Below are positions 8,237 to 18,409 of a DNA stretch of 64,000 nucleotides, in pieces. The position numbers were made by a program, and so were the translations under genes. The stretch is from CAIVAT01 sp049317265 (lineage in GTDB: Bacteria > Bacteroidota > Bacteroidia > Bacteroidales > FEN-979). The notes below the pieces were generated by a model. That model was not told the origin of the DNA. It was given only the letters and a program-made list of their open reading frames with translations, and did no database searches. Each line of letters starts with the position of its first letter. Positions within the stretch are counted from its first letter, which is position 1. The stretch is from contig JBMOIP010000015.1 in NCBI GenBank assembly GCA_049317265.1, positions 22,132 to 86,131 on the forward strand, written 5' to 3'.

Positions 8237-9223
8237 ATGATTGTAGTTACCGGAGCAGCCGGATTTATCGGGAGTTGCATGGTTGGCAAACTCAACAACA
8301 AAGGATTAACGGAAATTGTCCTCGTTGATGATTTTTCCGTTTCTGAAAAGTTGCCAAATTTTGAACGGAAAACCTTTCTTGAAAAGGTTGAACGCTCTCA
8401 ATTTTTCCCATGGCTGGCCAGCCACGCCGGTGAGGTTGAGTTTATTTTCCACATGGGTGCCCGCACAGATACCACCGAATTCAACATGGCGATTTTTGAC
8501 GAGCTGAACCTGAATTATTCCATGACGATATGGAAAGCATGCTGTGAATACAGGATACCCCTTATTTACGCCTCCTCTGCTGCAACCTACGGCGACGGGG
8601 AGTTTGGTTACAGCGACATGGACAACAACCTCAATGACAAACTGATACCGCTGAATCCCTATGGTGTTTCAAAGAATGAATTTGACAAATGGGTTCTCCG
8701 GCAAACAGAGACCCCACCCCGCTGGTACGGGTTAAAATTTTTCAACGTTTTCGGCCCAAATGAGTATCACAAAGGGAGGATGGCATCGGTGGTGTTTCAT
8801 GCTTTTAACCAGGCGGACGGGCGGACTGGCGGACGGGCGGACGGGGTTGTAAGGTTGTTCCGGTCGCACAGGCCGGATTACCGGGATGGGGAGCAGTTGC
8901 GCGACTTCATCTATGTGAAGGATGTGACAGATGTGATGTATTTTTTCATGAACCACTCTTCCGGATCGGGTATTTACAATCTTGGTACCGGAAAGGCAAG
9001 GACTTTTCTGGATCTGACAAATGCCGTATTTTCAGCTCTTAACCTCACGCCATCCATTGAATTTATTGACACCCCCGCCGATATCCGCGACAAATACCAG
9101 TACTTTACAGAGGCGAAGATGGAAAAACTACATGCAGCAGGCTATTCCAGACCTTTTTACACCCTGGAGGCAGCCATAACCGAGTATATCCAGGGTTATC
9201 TTGCCGAATACAAATCTTTTTAG
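8237..9223 (+). CDS. hldD: ADP-L-glycero-D-manno-heptose 6-epimerase (HldD/RfaD-like)
   Basis: A 328-residue NAD(P)-dependent short-chain epimerase that inverts C6 of ADP-heptose for the lipopolysaccharide inner core, in the cytoplasm. The Rossmann motif is GAAGFIGS (6-13), followed by SSAATYGDG, the catalytic YGVSK (Tyr142, Lys146) and the family stretch FFNVFGPNEYHKGRMASVVFH. The start at 8237 fits the family and the promoter; the open frame extends upstream to 8009 without family support. Oddity: the loop that normally runs from HAFNQ into a short linker and VRLFRSH carries extra Asp/Gly/Arg-rich residues 193-203. These are encoded by four octamer units at 8814-8845, and the frame stays intact on both sides. 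Confidence 0.88.
   Translation: MIVVTGAAGFIGSCMVGKLNNKGLTEIVLVDDFSVSEKLPNFERKTFLEKVERSQFFPWLASHAGEVEFIFHMGARTDTTEFNMAIFDELNLNYSMTIWKACCEYRIPLIYASSAATYGDGEFGYSDMDNNLNDKLIPLNPYGVSKNEFDKWVLRQTETPPRWYGLKFFNVFGPNEYHKGRMASVVFHAFNQADGRTGGRADGVVRLFRSHRPDYRDGEQLRDFIYVKDVTDVMYFFMNHSSGSGIYNLGTGKARTFLDLTNAVFSALNLTPSIEFIDTPADIRDKYQYFTEAKMEKLHAAGYSRPFYTLEAAITEYIQGYLAEYKSF
8814..8845 (+). repeat. Octamer array (CGGACGGG x4) inside the hldD-like gene
   Basis: Four consecutive 8-bp units, CGGACGGG, CGGACTGG, CGGACGGG, CGGACGGG, lie within the coding frame. The unit is the same as at 36270-36285 and 50133-50148. It encodes residues 193-203 in a surface-loop position of the epimerase. Confidence 0.9.
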
Positions 9224-9234
9224 GTTAACTTTTT

Positions 9235-9249
9235 ATTAATTCTCAACAA
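9235..9249 (+). promoter_or_regulatory. 15-bp element shared by two adhesin-gene promoters
   Basis: ATTAATTCTCAACAA occurs here and identically at 12881-12895. In both places it ends 26-27 bp before a TAnnTTTG -7 box that precedes a giant T9SS gene. A common regulator site or a duplicated promoter would explain it. Confidence 0.5.
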
Positions 9250-9275
9250 TCGTCGTTTTCTCTTGGTTTAATCCC

Positions 9276-9283
9276 TAATTTTG
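9276..9283 (+). promoter_or_regulatory. -7 box TAATTTTG of the first giant T9SS gene
   Basis: TAATTTTG matches TAnnTTTG and lies 29 nt before ATG 9313. Confidence 0.6.
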
Positions 9284-9312
9284 TATAAAATATAAACGAA
9301 AAACAGAACCGT

Positions 9313-12300
9313 ATGAAAAAGATTTTATTCTTTCTGATCCTGCTTTTAGGGATAAGTTATTTGACTGTTGGACAATCACTTCTGGTTGACGATTTCACCG
9401 GATTAACTGTAGGTGCTAATTTGGCCGGTCAATCAAGTTGGACCAAATTCGGATCGGGTCCCGATGCAACAATCGGGAATGCAACCGCACTATCTGCAGC
9501 AAATTATAATGGCGGCGGTGGCGAATATGTTATAATGCCATCTCCTTCAGGTACAACAAGTAAAGTGTCTAAACCGTTGGGCTCAACCCCGGCTCCCGGA
9601 ACCAATACATTTTACATATCTCTTTTAGTGAACATAAGTTCGACTTCAGTCACCTCGGGAAATTATTTTTTAACACTAGGTGATCCTCTTGCAGGCACAA
9701 CATATTTTCCAAGGCTTTTTGCCCAATCAAATGGGGCAGGTTACAGTTTAGGCATTTCAAAACTCTCAAACACTGCTACTTATGGAGCAACAGTACTTTC
9801 TTATAACCAAACCTATGTTGTTGTAATAAGATACGATTTTGTCACTGGTACTGCAAATGATGTTGCATACCTTTGGGTAAATCCGACACTTTCTGCAGAA
9901 CCGGCAACTGCCTCCGCTGAGGTTACCATCTCGGCAGGAAGTGATGCCCTTCCAGCCACGGTAGGCAATGTTCACTGGCATAACAGAGGTACGGCAAACC
10001 CGGTTGGTACTTTTGACGGTCTCAGAGTTGCTTATGGTGCAACAAGTCCCGCAGCCTGGACAAGTTTAAACGCTTATGCAGGAGCTGCCACGGCAACCAT
10101 TACAATTGCCCCACCTACAACGTTAACCGGATTTACCTATACTGTAGGTGCAGGACCTTCAGCAGAACAATCCTTTATCATTAGCGGCTCAAATCTTTCC
10201 GCAAATATTTCGATTGTTCCTTCAACAAACTATGAAATTTCTACAGGAACAGGTGCTTTGTTTTCACCAACAAATCCCATAGTTTTAAATCAGGCTGGAG
10301 GAATTGTTACTGCTACTGTCATTCATGTCAGATTAAAATCGAATTTACCAGCAAATAACTATAACGGGGAGATTATTACAGCATCCTCTACTGGAGCTGC
10401 CAATGCCACCGTTACATGTAGTGGTTCAGTTACTGCTGTAGTGCCTCCTTCAATTTCAGTTACACCTGCCACACTAACAGGGTTTGCCACCTTGTTTGGA
10501 AATGCCTCTGCTTCTCAGAGCTATACTGTCTCGGGCGATAACCTTCTCGCTCCTGTTACGCTGACCGCTCCGGCCACCTATGAGATATCAAGTGATAACA
10601 TCAGCTTTTACGGGACCTTCGACCTTGCTCAATCAGGCGGCAATATTACCGGTGAACCTGTAACCATTTATGCAAGGATCCTATCTACAGCTCCTGCAGG
10701 AGCTGCTGCAGGTGACATAACACATGCATCGACAGGCGCCACAACAGTAAACGTAAATGCATCAGGATACGTTTCCTATCCCGAGCCCTCCAATCATGCA
10801 GCCAATTTTGCAGCTGTATCACCTAGCAACTCCTCCATCACAACTACCTGGTCAGATAATGACGGTACACAGATTGCAACAGGATTTATGATCATGGCAA
10901 ATACAACCGGCGTATTTACGCCACCTGCTGACGGCGTTCAACCACCCTCTGACTCCAACCTTTCGGACGGTACCGGACTCGTATTTGTAAACCATGCGAT
11001 ACAAACCTTTACCTGGACAGGCTTGCCAAGTTCAACCCACTACTATTTTGTCATTTATGCATATACCAACACCCTCACAAACATTAATTACAAAACGGTA
11101 CCATCTGCTCCTGCAGCTGATGTATTAACCCAACCATTTATTCCACCTTTAGCAGCATGGACATTCGATGCAACTGCGGCAAAGCCTAATACCCCTTTAT
11201 TTGTAGCTGCAAATTTTGGTGACCAAACCAGTACGGCCATGTTATATGCTGATGGAACAAACGGATCATCACTTTTTTTGTGTGCAACAACGGATACTGA
11301 ATTAGATGCTTTTAGCGGAACCACATTAAATGATCCAAGAGAAGGAGCTAATGTTTTATCTGGTAATTCATATTGCCCTGCAGGGGGAGCAACTAATTCT
11401 GCCAATGGGAAATCAATGGTGATAAAATTCTCCATGACTGCCTTACAGGATCCAATTCTATCATTTGCAACCCGTGGTACCTCCACAGGATTTAACACAC
11501 ATACATGGGCCTGGAGTACTGATGGTACAAATTTTACACCATTTGGCACGAACACTGCAGTCATTACGACAACATTTTTATCCAAAACGCTTAATATGAG
11601 TACCATTAATGCTTTGGATGGCGCTCCAGTCGTTTATCTGCGAATTACATTTTCCGGAGCAACCAGTACCACTGGCAACAATCGACTGGACAACATTGTA
11701 ATCCGTGCATCTGCCGCTTCTACCCTCACTCCTACTGTTGTTACCAACGCTGCAACTGCCGTTGGCGCCACTACGGCAACACTCAACGGAACGGTGAACG
11801 CCAACAACCAGAGTACTGCCGTAACCTTCGATTATGGCACTGCCCCCGGAACCTACACTTTTTCAGCAGCTGGTGTCCCTGCAACGGTAACCGGCAGCAC
11901 AACAACTGCGATTACCGCTGATCTGACCGGACTGGGCCAGAACACCGTTTACTACTACAGTATAAAAGGTGTGAACGGTTCAGGCACATCAAATGGCAGT
12001 GAATTATTCTTCCAGACAGGATGTCTCCCCGCTGCTGATGCAGGACAGATTTCAGGACCAGCCACCGTTCACACTGATGGCACCCCGTATATTTATACTG
12101 TTCCGGTCATTGCAAATGCCGCAACGTATATCTGGTCATTCCCTTCACCGTTCACCATCACAGCAGGTGAAAGCACAAATACAGTAACTGTTACCTTTGG
12201 AAACGGCGCTATCACTGGTGTTGCCAGCGTATTTGGTGTAAACGCATGCGATGAAGCAGGCAACCCGTCGGAGTATGCCATCACTGTTGCTCCGAATGTT

Positions 12301-12822
12301 CCTGCAACCCTCGATGTTACCGGTACCGTTGCAAACGGACAGACTACATGCTACAATGCCACCCAAACAATTACTGTTGCTGGTAACAGCACCACTTTTG
12401 AAGTTCAGTCGGGCGGAAGTGCAACCATGATCGCTGGACAGAACATCATCCTGCTGCCGGGCGCCACGATTTTATCTGGTGGCTATTTCCGGGGATATAT
12501 CGCTCCTGCCGGTCCTTTCTGTTCTGTTGCCAAATCAACTGGTGCCGGCAACGAAGAAACCGGGCTTACCATGATGGACAACAAGTTTAAAATCTATCCG
12601 AATCCGACCAGCGGAGTTTTCACGATTGAACAGGTTGGTGACCCAAATGCCAATGTGAAAGTTGACATTCTTGGCACACTTGGTGCAAAGATCCTCAGCG
12701 CCGACTTGCAAGGTATGCACAAAGCGGAACTTTCGATCCAGGGAAACCCTCCGGGCATCTATTTTGTAAAACTGACCGCCGGAGAAAAAGTTCAAACCGT
12801 TAAGATCATCCTGACTAAGTAG
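9313..12822 (+). CDS. Giant T9SS-exported surface protein with Fn3/Ig-like domains
   Basis: A 1169-residue secreted protein. A signal peptide (MKKILFFLILLLGISYLTVGQ) is followed by a jelly-roll/LamG-like N-terminal region (about 25-250). Next come two related Ig-like repeats (about 265-375 and 380-485; note the parallel TLTGFTYTVG and TLTGFATLFG starts and NYEIST / TYEISS motifs), an Fn3-like domain, a second jelly-roll region ending in RLDNIVIRAS, another Fn3-like domain (TLNGTVNANNQSTAVTFDYG), a PKD-like domain, and a T9SS type-A sorting domain (KIYPNPTSGVFTIE ... GIYFVKLTAGEKVQTVKI). No catalytic motif is seen, so an adhesin or matrix role is likely but unproven. It has its own promoter and a strong terminator at 12843. 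Confidence 0.88.
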   Translation: MKKILFFLILLLGISYLTVGQSLLVDDFTGLTVGANLAGQSSWTKFGSGPDATIGNATALSAANYNGGGGEYVIMPSPSGTTSKVSKPLGSTPAPGTNTFYISLLVNISSTSVTSGNYFLTLGDPLAGTTYFPRLFAQSNGAGYSLGISKLSNTATYGATVLSYNQTYVVVIRYDFVTGTANDVAYLWVNPTLSAEPATASAEVTISAGSDALPATVGNVHWHNRGTANPVGTFDGLRVAYGATSPAAWTSLNAYAGAATATITIAPPTTLTGFTYTVGAGPSAEQSFIISGSNLSANISIVPSTNYEISTGTGALFSPTNPIVLNQAGGIVTATVIHVRLKSNLPANNYNGEIITASSTGAANATVTCSGSVTAVVPPSISVTPATLTGFATLFGNASASQSYTVSGDNLLAPVTLTAPATYEISSDNISFYGTFDLAQSGGNITGEPVTIYARILSTAPAGAAAGDITHASTGATTVNVNASGYVSYPEPSNHAANFAAVSPSNSSITTTWSDNDGTQIATGFMIMANTTGVFTPPADGVQPPSDSNLSDGTGLVFVNHAIQTFTWTGLPSSTHYYFVIYAYTNTLTNINYKTVPSAPAADVLTQPFIPPLAAWTFDATAAKPNTPLFVAANFGDQTSTAMLYADGTNGSSLFLCATTDTELDAFSGTTLNDPREGANVLSGNSYCPAGGATNSANGKSMVIKFSMTALQDPILSFATRGTSTGFNTHTWAWSTDGTNFTPFGTNTAVITTTFLSKTLNMSTINALDGAPVVYLRITFSGATSTTGNNRLDNIVIRASAASTLTPTVVTNAATAVGATTATLNGTVNANNQSTAVTFDYGTAPGTYTFSAAGVPATVTGSTTTAITADLTGLGQNTVYYYSIKGVNGSGTSNGSELFFQTGCLPAADAGQISGPATVHTDGTPYIYTVPVIANAATYIWSFPSPFTITAGESTNTVTVTFGNGAITGVASVFGVNACDEAGNPSEYAITVAPNVPATLDVTGTVANGQTTCYNATQTITVAGNSTTFEVQSGGSATMIAGQNIILLPGATILSGGYFRGYIAPAGPFCSVAKSTGAGNEETGLTMMDNKFKIYPNPTSGVFTIEQVGDPNANVKVDILGTLGAKILSADLQGMHKAELSIQGNPPGIYFVKLTAGEKVQTVKIILTK

Positions 12823-12842
12823 TTGAATCTATCTGATTTTCA

Positions 12843-12878
12843 GAGGCTGTTCCGCCAAGAGGAACAGCCTCTTTTTTT
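12843..12878 (+). terminator. Rho-independent terminator
   Basis: A perfect 11-bp stem (GAGGCTGTTCC pairing with GGAACAGCCTC) with a 7-nt loop is followed by seven T. It lies 20 bp after the stop of the 9313 gene. Confidence 0.92.
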
Positions 12879-12880
12879 GT

Positions 12881-12895
12881 ATTAATTCTCAACAA
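12881..12895 (+). promoter_or_regulatory. Second copy of the shared 15-bp element
   Basis: Identical to 9235-9249 (ATTAATTCTCAACAA), just after the terminator and 27 bp before the -7 box at 12923. Confidence 0.5.
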
Positions 12896-12922
12896 ACCTT
12901 AGGCATTCTGCCAGTTAGTTTA

Positions 12923-12930
12923 TACTTTTG
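12923..12930 (+). promoter_or_regulatory. -7 box TACTTTTG of the second giant T9SS gene
   Basis: TACTTTTG matches TAnnTTTG. It overlaps the first possible start codon of the frame (12928), which argues for translation from ATG 12988 with a leader of about 50 nt. Confidence 0.55.
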
Positions 12931-12987
12931 TATGTTATTCGGGTAATCAGCAGCAGCCTTCTGTCTGCGGTAAAAAAAAGCAGTGGT

Positions 12988-15900
12988 ATGAAAAAAAACA
13001 TGTTTTTGACATTTTTAGTTGCAGTGGCTATAACACTGGGGTTCCAAGGGAAAAGTATTGGACAGGTGTTGCTGAATGAGAACTTTGATTATGTTGCCGG
13101 CACACAACTTATTGCCAATGGCTGGGATCAGACCGGGACCACTGCCACGAACCCGATATTGATTTCGGCAACCGGCCTCACCTATGCCGGTTATCTCTCA
13201 TCCGGAATCGGGAATGCTGCAGATATGGCTACCTCAGGACAGGATGTCAATAATTCCTTCACGACACAGAGTGCGGGAAGCGTGTATGCGGGTTTTTTGG
13301 TGTCAGTTTCAAGCGCACAGACAACCGGCGACTACTTCATTCACTTTGCTGAATCTCCGATTACCCTGAACAGTTTTAAAGGCAGGGTCTTCGTTAAAAA
13401 AGATGCCTCATCCAGCAGCATCGCATTCGGAATCTCCAAATCATCCACTACCGTCGCTTATACAGGATTTACCTATGCACTGAATACCACCTACCTGGTC
13501 GTACTGAAATACCAGTTCAGCGCAGCAACAACAACTGATGACAATGTATCAATTTATATAAACCCGGTTATAGGCGCTGCTGAACCCGGAACACCCACGG
13601 TATCCTATATTGACAATACTCAAACAGATGCGAACAACATTGGCCTGATTGCCCTGCGACAAGGCACTTCCTCCAGCGCCGCCGCGTTGCAGGTTGACGG
13701 GATCCGAGTTGGCCTGACCTGGGCCGACGTGGTTGCAAATGGAGCAGTAGCACCTCCAACTGTTCAGGCACATGACATCTCCTTCAGCGGGATTACGGCA
13801 AACACCATCACGGCATCATGGATCATTGGCGATGGTGCAAAAAGAGTTGTTTTAATGAATACAGCCAACAGTTTTACCAATCCTGCTGATGGTACTGATC
13901 CTGCTGCAAATACAGTTTACGGAGGCACAGGGGAACAGGTGGTTTACAACGGTGCCGGGAGTACGGTTCCCGTAACCGGACTTGTCGGAAATACCACCTA
14001 CTGGTTCAGGGTATATGAATATAACGGATCGGCTGGCAGCACTAAATTCCTCACCTCAACGGCTACGCTGAATCCCAACAGCCAGATTACACCGGTTTTA
14101 CTGACTTTACCCGTCATCACTTCCCCGATAGTCGCAGTTATCACCAGCAATGCTGCGACCCTTGGAGGTACAATCAGTTACAATGGAGGAACACCCATTA
14201 CCGAGCGGGGAACTGTATGGAGCACCACACCAGGGGTTTCCATCACCGACAACAAACTTGCCGAGGGAAACACGCTTACAGGGCTGTTTTCCCATGTCCG
14301 CACTCCCCTGACATCCCAAACACATATCTATTTTAAGGCTTATGCGACAAATATCATCGGCACAAGCCTTACCAGTGAAGGCTCGTTCTTTACCCTGTCG
14401 GATGAACCTACCTCCCATGTAACTGGTTTTACGGCCACAGCCACCGGCAACACCAGTATTAATCTAACCTGGAGCGGCATTGCGTCAGGAGCTGCAGGCT
14501 ACATCATCCTTCAGAAATCCGGAGCGGTTGCCCCATCAGGGATCCCAATTGACGGAATAAGTTATGCAGAAGGCGCCATCCTTGGAGATGGTACAGTTGC
14601 AGCCATCGTAACTCCCGGTTCAGCACTCAGCAAAGCAATTACAGGACTCTCCTCCGGAACACAATACTCCTACTCAATCATGCCCTTCAACAGGGATGGT
14701 GTGAACAGTGAAACCTATAATTACTATACAACCCCGGCAATTCCATCAGCCAGTGCCACCACGACCGGTCCGGCCTCAACAGTTTACACATGGCTGGGAG
14801 CCGACAACGGGAGCTGGTCGACCGCCACAAACTGGAATCCAACCCGTACCACACCTGCCACCACCGATATTCTTCAGTTCACCGACGGAACCACCAAGAC
14901 CATTACCGGTGTGGTGACACAAACCATCTCCAGGCTGGTGCTGGCTAATAATACAATCATCAACCTGCAAAGTGCGGCAGCTGCAACACTTACCATTATC
15001 GGATCTACGGGAAGCGACCTTGAAGTCCCTGCTGGTTGTGCCTTAAATCTGAATGCGATCAATGCGATAACCATAGTGGTTGCTACGACTGCAACCGGGA
15101 GTATCAGCGGTAATATGAAATTCTCATCAACGGCCTCCACTGCACACCGGCTCACTTCGGCTGACCCCGGAGGAATAACTTTTAACAGTGGCTCAACCTT
15201 TACAGCCGGCACATTCTTCTCAGGCAATCCTTTTGGGACCTCTTCCCTGAATTCAGTTGTTTTTACAGCAGGATCAACCTTTCTGCAACAGGCCGGGAGC
15301 AATCCTTTTGGCGCAGGCGCTCCAAACAGCGTTGTAATATTTCAAACCGGAAGTTTGTTCAAGGTGATGGCTAACCTCACACCTTCCTTTTCGGGAAGAA
15401 CCTATGCAAACTTCGAGATGGACGCCACCGGAGTTACCTTAAGCCCTTCAGGCACCACTGCTGTTTCAATTGATAACCTGACCGTTACAAACGGCACCTT
15501 GAATTTCAACATGACGGGTCCGGCTTCAGGCTTTCACCAGATTAAAGGCAATATCCTTGTACAAACCGGAGCCATCCTTGCTTTCTCACCTGCCTCAGCA
15601 TCTACGATTACCTTGTCGGGAACTTCACCCCAATCGATCACCATCAACGGAACACTTACAACAACCGCCAACCTTAACCTCGAAATTGCCAGCAATGGCG
15701 GAATCACTTTGAATTCGCCGTTGACCCTCAATGGGAACCTTGAGCTTACAAATGGTTTCCTGACCCTTGGGGCAAATAACCTGGTATTGTCAACCACTTC
15801 AATAATTACCGGAACTCCTTCGTCGCTTGCCATGATCATTGCCACAGGTACAGGGAAACTTCAAAAAGGATTTCCAACCGGGTTTACCGGCAGTTTTGTT

Positions 15901-18345
15901 TACCCCGTTGGCGACAATACAGGCACCCCTGAGTATTCACCTGTTACGCTGAACTTCAATTCCGGCACCTTTGCAGCAGGGAACTATGCTGCGGTTAATC
16001 TCGTAAATGCAAAATATCCCACCGATCCGAATAACACCAGTTATCTGAACAGGTACTGGAATGTGACCTCCTCTGCGATTACTGCATTTAACTGTAACGC
16101 TCTTTTCCAATATGTCCCGGCAGATGTAGTTGGTGACGAAACGCAGATTTTCTCCATGCAGTTTGTGCCGCTTCCGGCCACTGATTACTCCCTTGTTAAC
16201 AGCGGTTTACACCAGGTGAATGGCCCTTCCCTAACCGTTTTGGGAACCTTTACAGGATCGCAGCCCAGACCTTTTGTTCAAACAAATCCTGCCGACCTGC
16301 TCACAGCCACCACAGCGTCGCTTCATGGCGAGGTCATAGCGAAATACAATGCAACAGCTGTCTCTTTTGATTACGGATTGACGGCCAGTTACGGATCAAG
16401 TGTTACGGCCTCCCCTGCATCTGTAAACGGTGGGGGTTCCAATACGGTAATTGGCAATGTTTCTGGACTGACCCAGAACACCACCTACCATTTCAGAATT
16501 GTCGGCACCAATATCTCCGGAACATCCTACGGAAATGACCTGACCTTTACCACCACCTGTCCTGTACCTGCTACAGGCGGAGTCATTTCCGGTCCTGTGA
16601 ACGTATGTAAAAACGGATCGGGGTATGTGTATACCGTTCCGGCGATTACCTATGCAACCTCTTATGTATGGACATTGCCTGCCGGCGCAACCATTACCTC
16701 CGGCGCGAACACCAACTCCATCACCGTCAGCTTCTCCAACCTGGCAGTGTCAGGAAACATATCCGTTTATGGTACCAGTGCCTGCGGAACCGGATCATCA
16801 TCCCCTGCCCTTGCAATAACCATCGTTCCACAACCGGTTCCAACCATCAGCGGGCCAGCGAATGTTTGCATCAACTCAGCAGGTAACGTATATACCACCG
16901 AAGCTGCCATGACCGGATATACCTGGACGGTCTCTGCTGGGGGCGCCATCACTGCAGGACCAACAGGCAACAGTATCACGGTAACCTGGAATTCTGCCGG
17001 GCCTCAAACTGTAACGGTCTCTTATACCAATGGAAATGGCTGTGTTGCTGCAACCCCGACAACGTATGCAGTTACGGTTGTTGCTTTTCCGGTCCCCACC
17101 ATTACAGGCCCCAATGTAGTATGTGCAAATGCTGCCAATATCATCTACACAACCGAGGCAGGAATGTCCAACTATAACTGGGCTGTCTCGATCGGAGGCA
17201 CCATCGTCTCCGGCGCCGGCACCAATGCGATCACAGTATTATGGCCTTATGCAGGGAACAGAACAGTGAATGTCACCTATACGAATCCTACAGGTTGCGG
17301 TGCAGTCACGCCAGCAGTTTACAATGTCACCATCAACCCGGCCGCTGTACCCACCATCGGAAGCAGCAATGACCCATGCATCAACTCCACCAACAACCAG
17401 TACATTACAAATACAGGCATGTCCAACTACGTCTGGAACGTCAGCTCAGGCGGGACACTGGTTTCTGGCCAGGGTACGAGTTCCATCAATGTTACCTGGA
17501 ACAGTGTTGGAAATCAATGGGTCAACGTTAGTTATTCAAATTCCTACGGATGCGCCACTGTTTCACCAACCGTGTACAATTTGTTTGTAAATCCTTTACC
17601 CAATGCAGCAGGATCCATAACCGGAACCGCTTCTCTTTGTGCAGGAAGCACTGGTATTGCATACTCATGCAATGAGATCAACAATGCCACTTCGTATAGC
17701 TGGACCCTGCCAGCCGGAATCTCCATAATCTCCGGTGCAGGAACAAACAACATCATCGTAGATTTCGGACCAAATGCAGCATCCGGGGATATTTTTGTAG
17801 CCGGGACCAACAGTTGCGGGAACGGGGCAAGTTCACCTGCTTACCAGGTAACGGTAAACCCCATCCCTCCCACCCCGGTAATTTCGGCTTCAGGAAATAC
17901 CATAACCAGCAACGCTTATACGGGTAACCAATGGTACCGTGAAGGATTCGGCGCCATTGCAGGTGCAACGGGGCAGACTTATGCCGCTACCCAGTCGGGC
18001 TGGTACTGGAGTGTAGTTACAATAAATGGTTGCTCTTCGGCAGCTTCGAACAAGGTTTATATCGTAATGATCGGCCAGCAAGACCTGCAAACCAGCAACT
18101 TTACCATCTACCCGGTACCCAACGACGGAACCTTCATGGTCAACCTTTCAGGTCATTCACAGGAACAATTTTCGATAACTGTCTACAATCAGCTCGGGGA
18201 GAAAATCTATGAGATTGAAAAGGTTCAATTCGATGGAGTTACCGGAAAACAGATTGACCTTCGGCCAATTCCCAATGGTGTCTACTCCATAACATTCAGC
18301 AACGGGTCTCAAAAAATCGTCAGGAAAATAGTGGTCAACAAATAA
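12988..18345 (+). CDS. Giant T9SS-exported surface protein with PKD-like repeat array
   Basis: A 1785-residue secreted protein counted from ATG 12988 (MKKNMFLTFLVAVAITLGF, signal peptide). Approximate domain order: LamG-like jelly roll (30-255), three Fn3-like domains (255-590), a TWLGADNGSWSTATNW motif that opens a parallel beta-helix-like region (600-1080), an Fn3-like domain, then five or six PKD-like repeats of 75-85 residues (1190-1690), and a T9SS sorting domain (FTIYPVPNDGTFMVNL ... RKIVVNK). Successive PKD units share CxNxxxxxYTTEAxMxxYxW and VTWNS motifs. It is probably a paralogue in architecture of the preceding gene, under a similar promoter. No enzyme motif is seen; an adhesin-like function is inferred. 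Confidence 0.86.
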   Translation: MKKNMFLTFLVAVAITLGFQGKSIGQVLLNENFDYVAGTQLIANGWDQTGTTATNPILISATGLTYAGYLSSGIGNAADMATSGQDVNNSFTTQSAGSVYAGFLVSVSSAQTTGDYFIHFAESPITLNSFKGRVFVKKDASSSSIAFGISKSSTTVAYTGFTYALNTTYLVVLKYQFSAATTTDDNVSIYINPVIGAAEPGTPTVSYIDNTQTDANNIGLIALRQGTSSSAAALQVDGIRVGLTWADVVANGAVAPPTVQAHDISFSGITANTITASWIIGDGAKRVVLMNTANSFTNPADGTDPAANTVYGGTGEQVVYNGAGSTVPVTGLVGNTTYWFRVYEYNGSAGSTKFLTSTATLNPNSQITPVLLTLPVITSPIVAVITSNAATLGGTISYNGGTPITERGTVWSTTPGVSITDNKLAEGNTLTGLFSHVRTPLTSQTHIYFKAYATNIIGTSLTSEGSFFTLSDEPTSHVTGFTATATGNTSINLTWSGIASGAAGYIILQKSGAVAPSGIPIDGISYAEGAILGDGTVAAIVTPGSALSKAITGLSSGTQYSYSIMPFNRDGVNSETYNYYTTPAIPSASATTTGPASTVYTWLGADNGSWSTATNWNPTRTTPATTDILQFTDGTTKTITGVVTQTISRLVLANNTIINLQSAAAATLTIIGSTGSDLEVPAGCALNLNAINAITIVVATTATGSISGNMKFSSTASTAHRLTSADPGGITFNSGSTFTAGTFFSGNPFGTSSLNSVVFTAGSTFLQQAGSNPFGAGAPNSVVIFQTGSLFKVMANLTPSFSGRTYANFEMDATGVTLSPSGTTAVSIDNLTVTNGTLNFNMTGPASGFHQIKGNILVQTGAILAFSPASASTITLSGTSPQSITINGTLTTTANLNLEIASNGGITLNSPLTLNGNLELTNGFLTLGANNLVLSTTSIITGTPSSLAMIIATGTGKLQKGFPTGFTGSFVYPVGDNTGTPEYSPVTLNFNSGTFAAGNYAAVNLVNAKYPTDPNNTSYLNRYWNVTSSAITAFNCNALFQYVPADVVGDETQIFSMQFVPLPATDYSLVNSGLHQVNGPSLTVLGTFTGSQPRPFVQTNPADLLTATTASLHGEVIAKYNATAVSFDYGLTASYGSSVTASPASVNGGGSNTVIGNVSGLTQNTTYHFRIVGTNISGTSYGNDLTFTTTCPVPATGGVISGPVNVCKNGSGYVYTVPAITYATSYVWTLPAGATITSGANTNSITVSFSNLAVSGNISVYGTSACGTGSSSPALAITIVPQPVPTISGPANVCINSAGNVYTTEAAMTGYTWTVSAGGAITAGPTGNSITVTWNSAGPQTVTVSYTNGNGCVAATPTTYAVTVVAFPVPTITGPNVVCANAANIIYTTEAGMSNYNWAVSIGGTIVSGAGTNAITVLWPYAGNRTVNVTYTNPTGCGAVTPAVYNVTINPAAVPTIGSSNDPCINSTNNQYITNTGMSNYVWNVSSGGTLVSGQGTSSINVTWNSVGNQWVNVSYSNSYGCATVSPTVYNLFVNPLPNAAGSITGTASLCAGSTGIAYSCNEINNATSYSWTLPAGISIISGAGTNNIIVDFGPNAASGDIFVAGTNSCGNGASSPAYQVTVNPIPPTPVISASGNTITSNAYTGNQWYREGFGAIAGATGQTYAATQSGWYWSVVTINGCSSAASNKVYIVMIGQQDLQTSNFTIYPVPNDGTFMVNLSGHSQEQFSITVYNQLGEKIYEIEKVQFDGVTGKQIDLRPIPNGVYSITFSNGSQKIVRKIVVNK

Positions 18346-18377
18346 CCCTGTTACCCTGTTACCCTGTCACCTTGTCA
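18346..18377 (+). repeat. Octamer array (CCCTGTTA/CCCTGTCA) after a stop codon
   Basis: Four 8-bp units, CCCTGTTA twice, CCCTGTCA and CCTTGTCA, start at the base after the TAA of the giant gene. On the minus strand the units read TGACAAGG, TGACAGGG and TAACAGGG, close to the GGACAAGT units elsewhere. Confidence 0.85.
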
Positions 18378-18409
18378 ACCCCACTCCACTTTCCCTGTAA
18401 TCCAACCCT

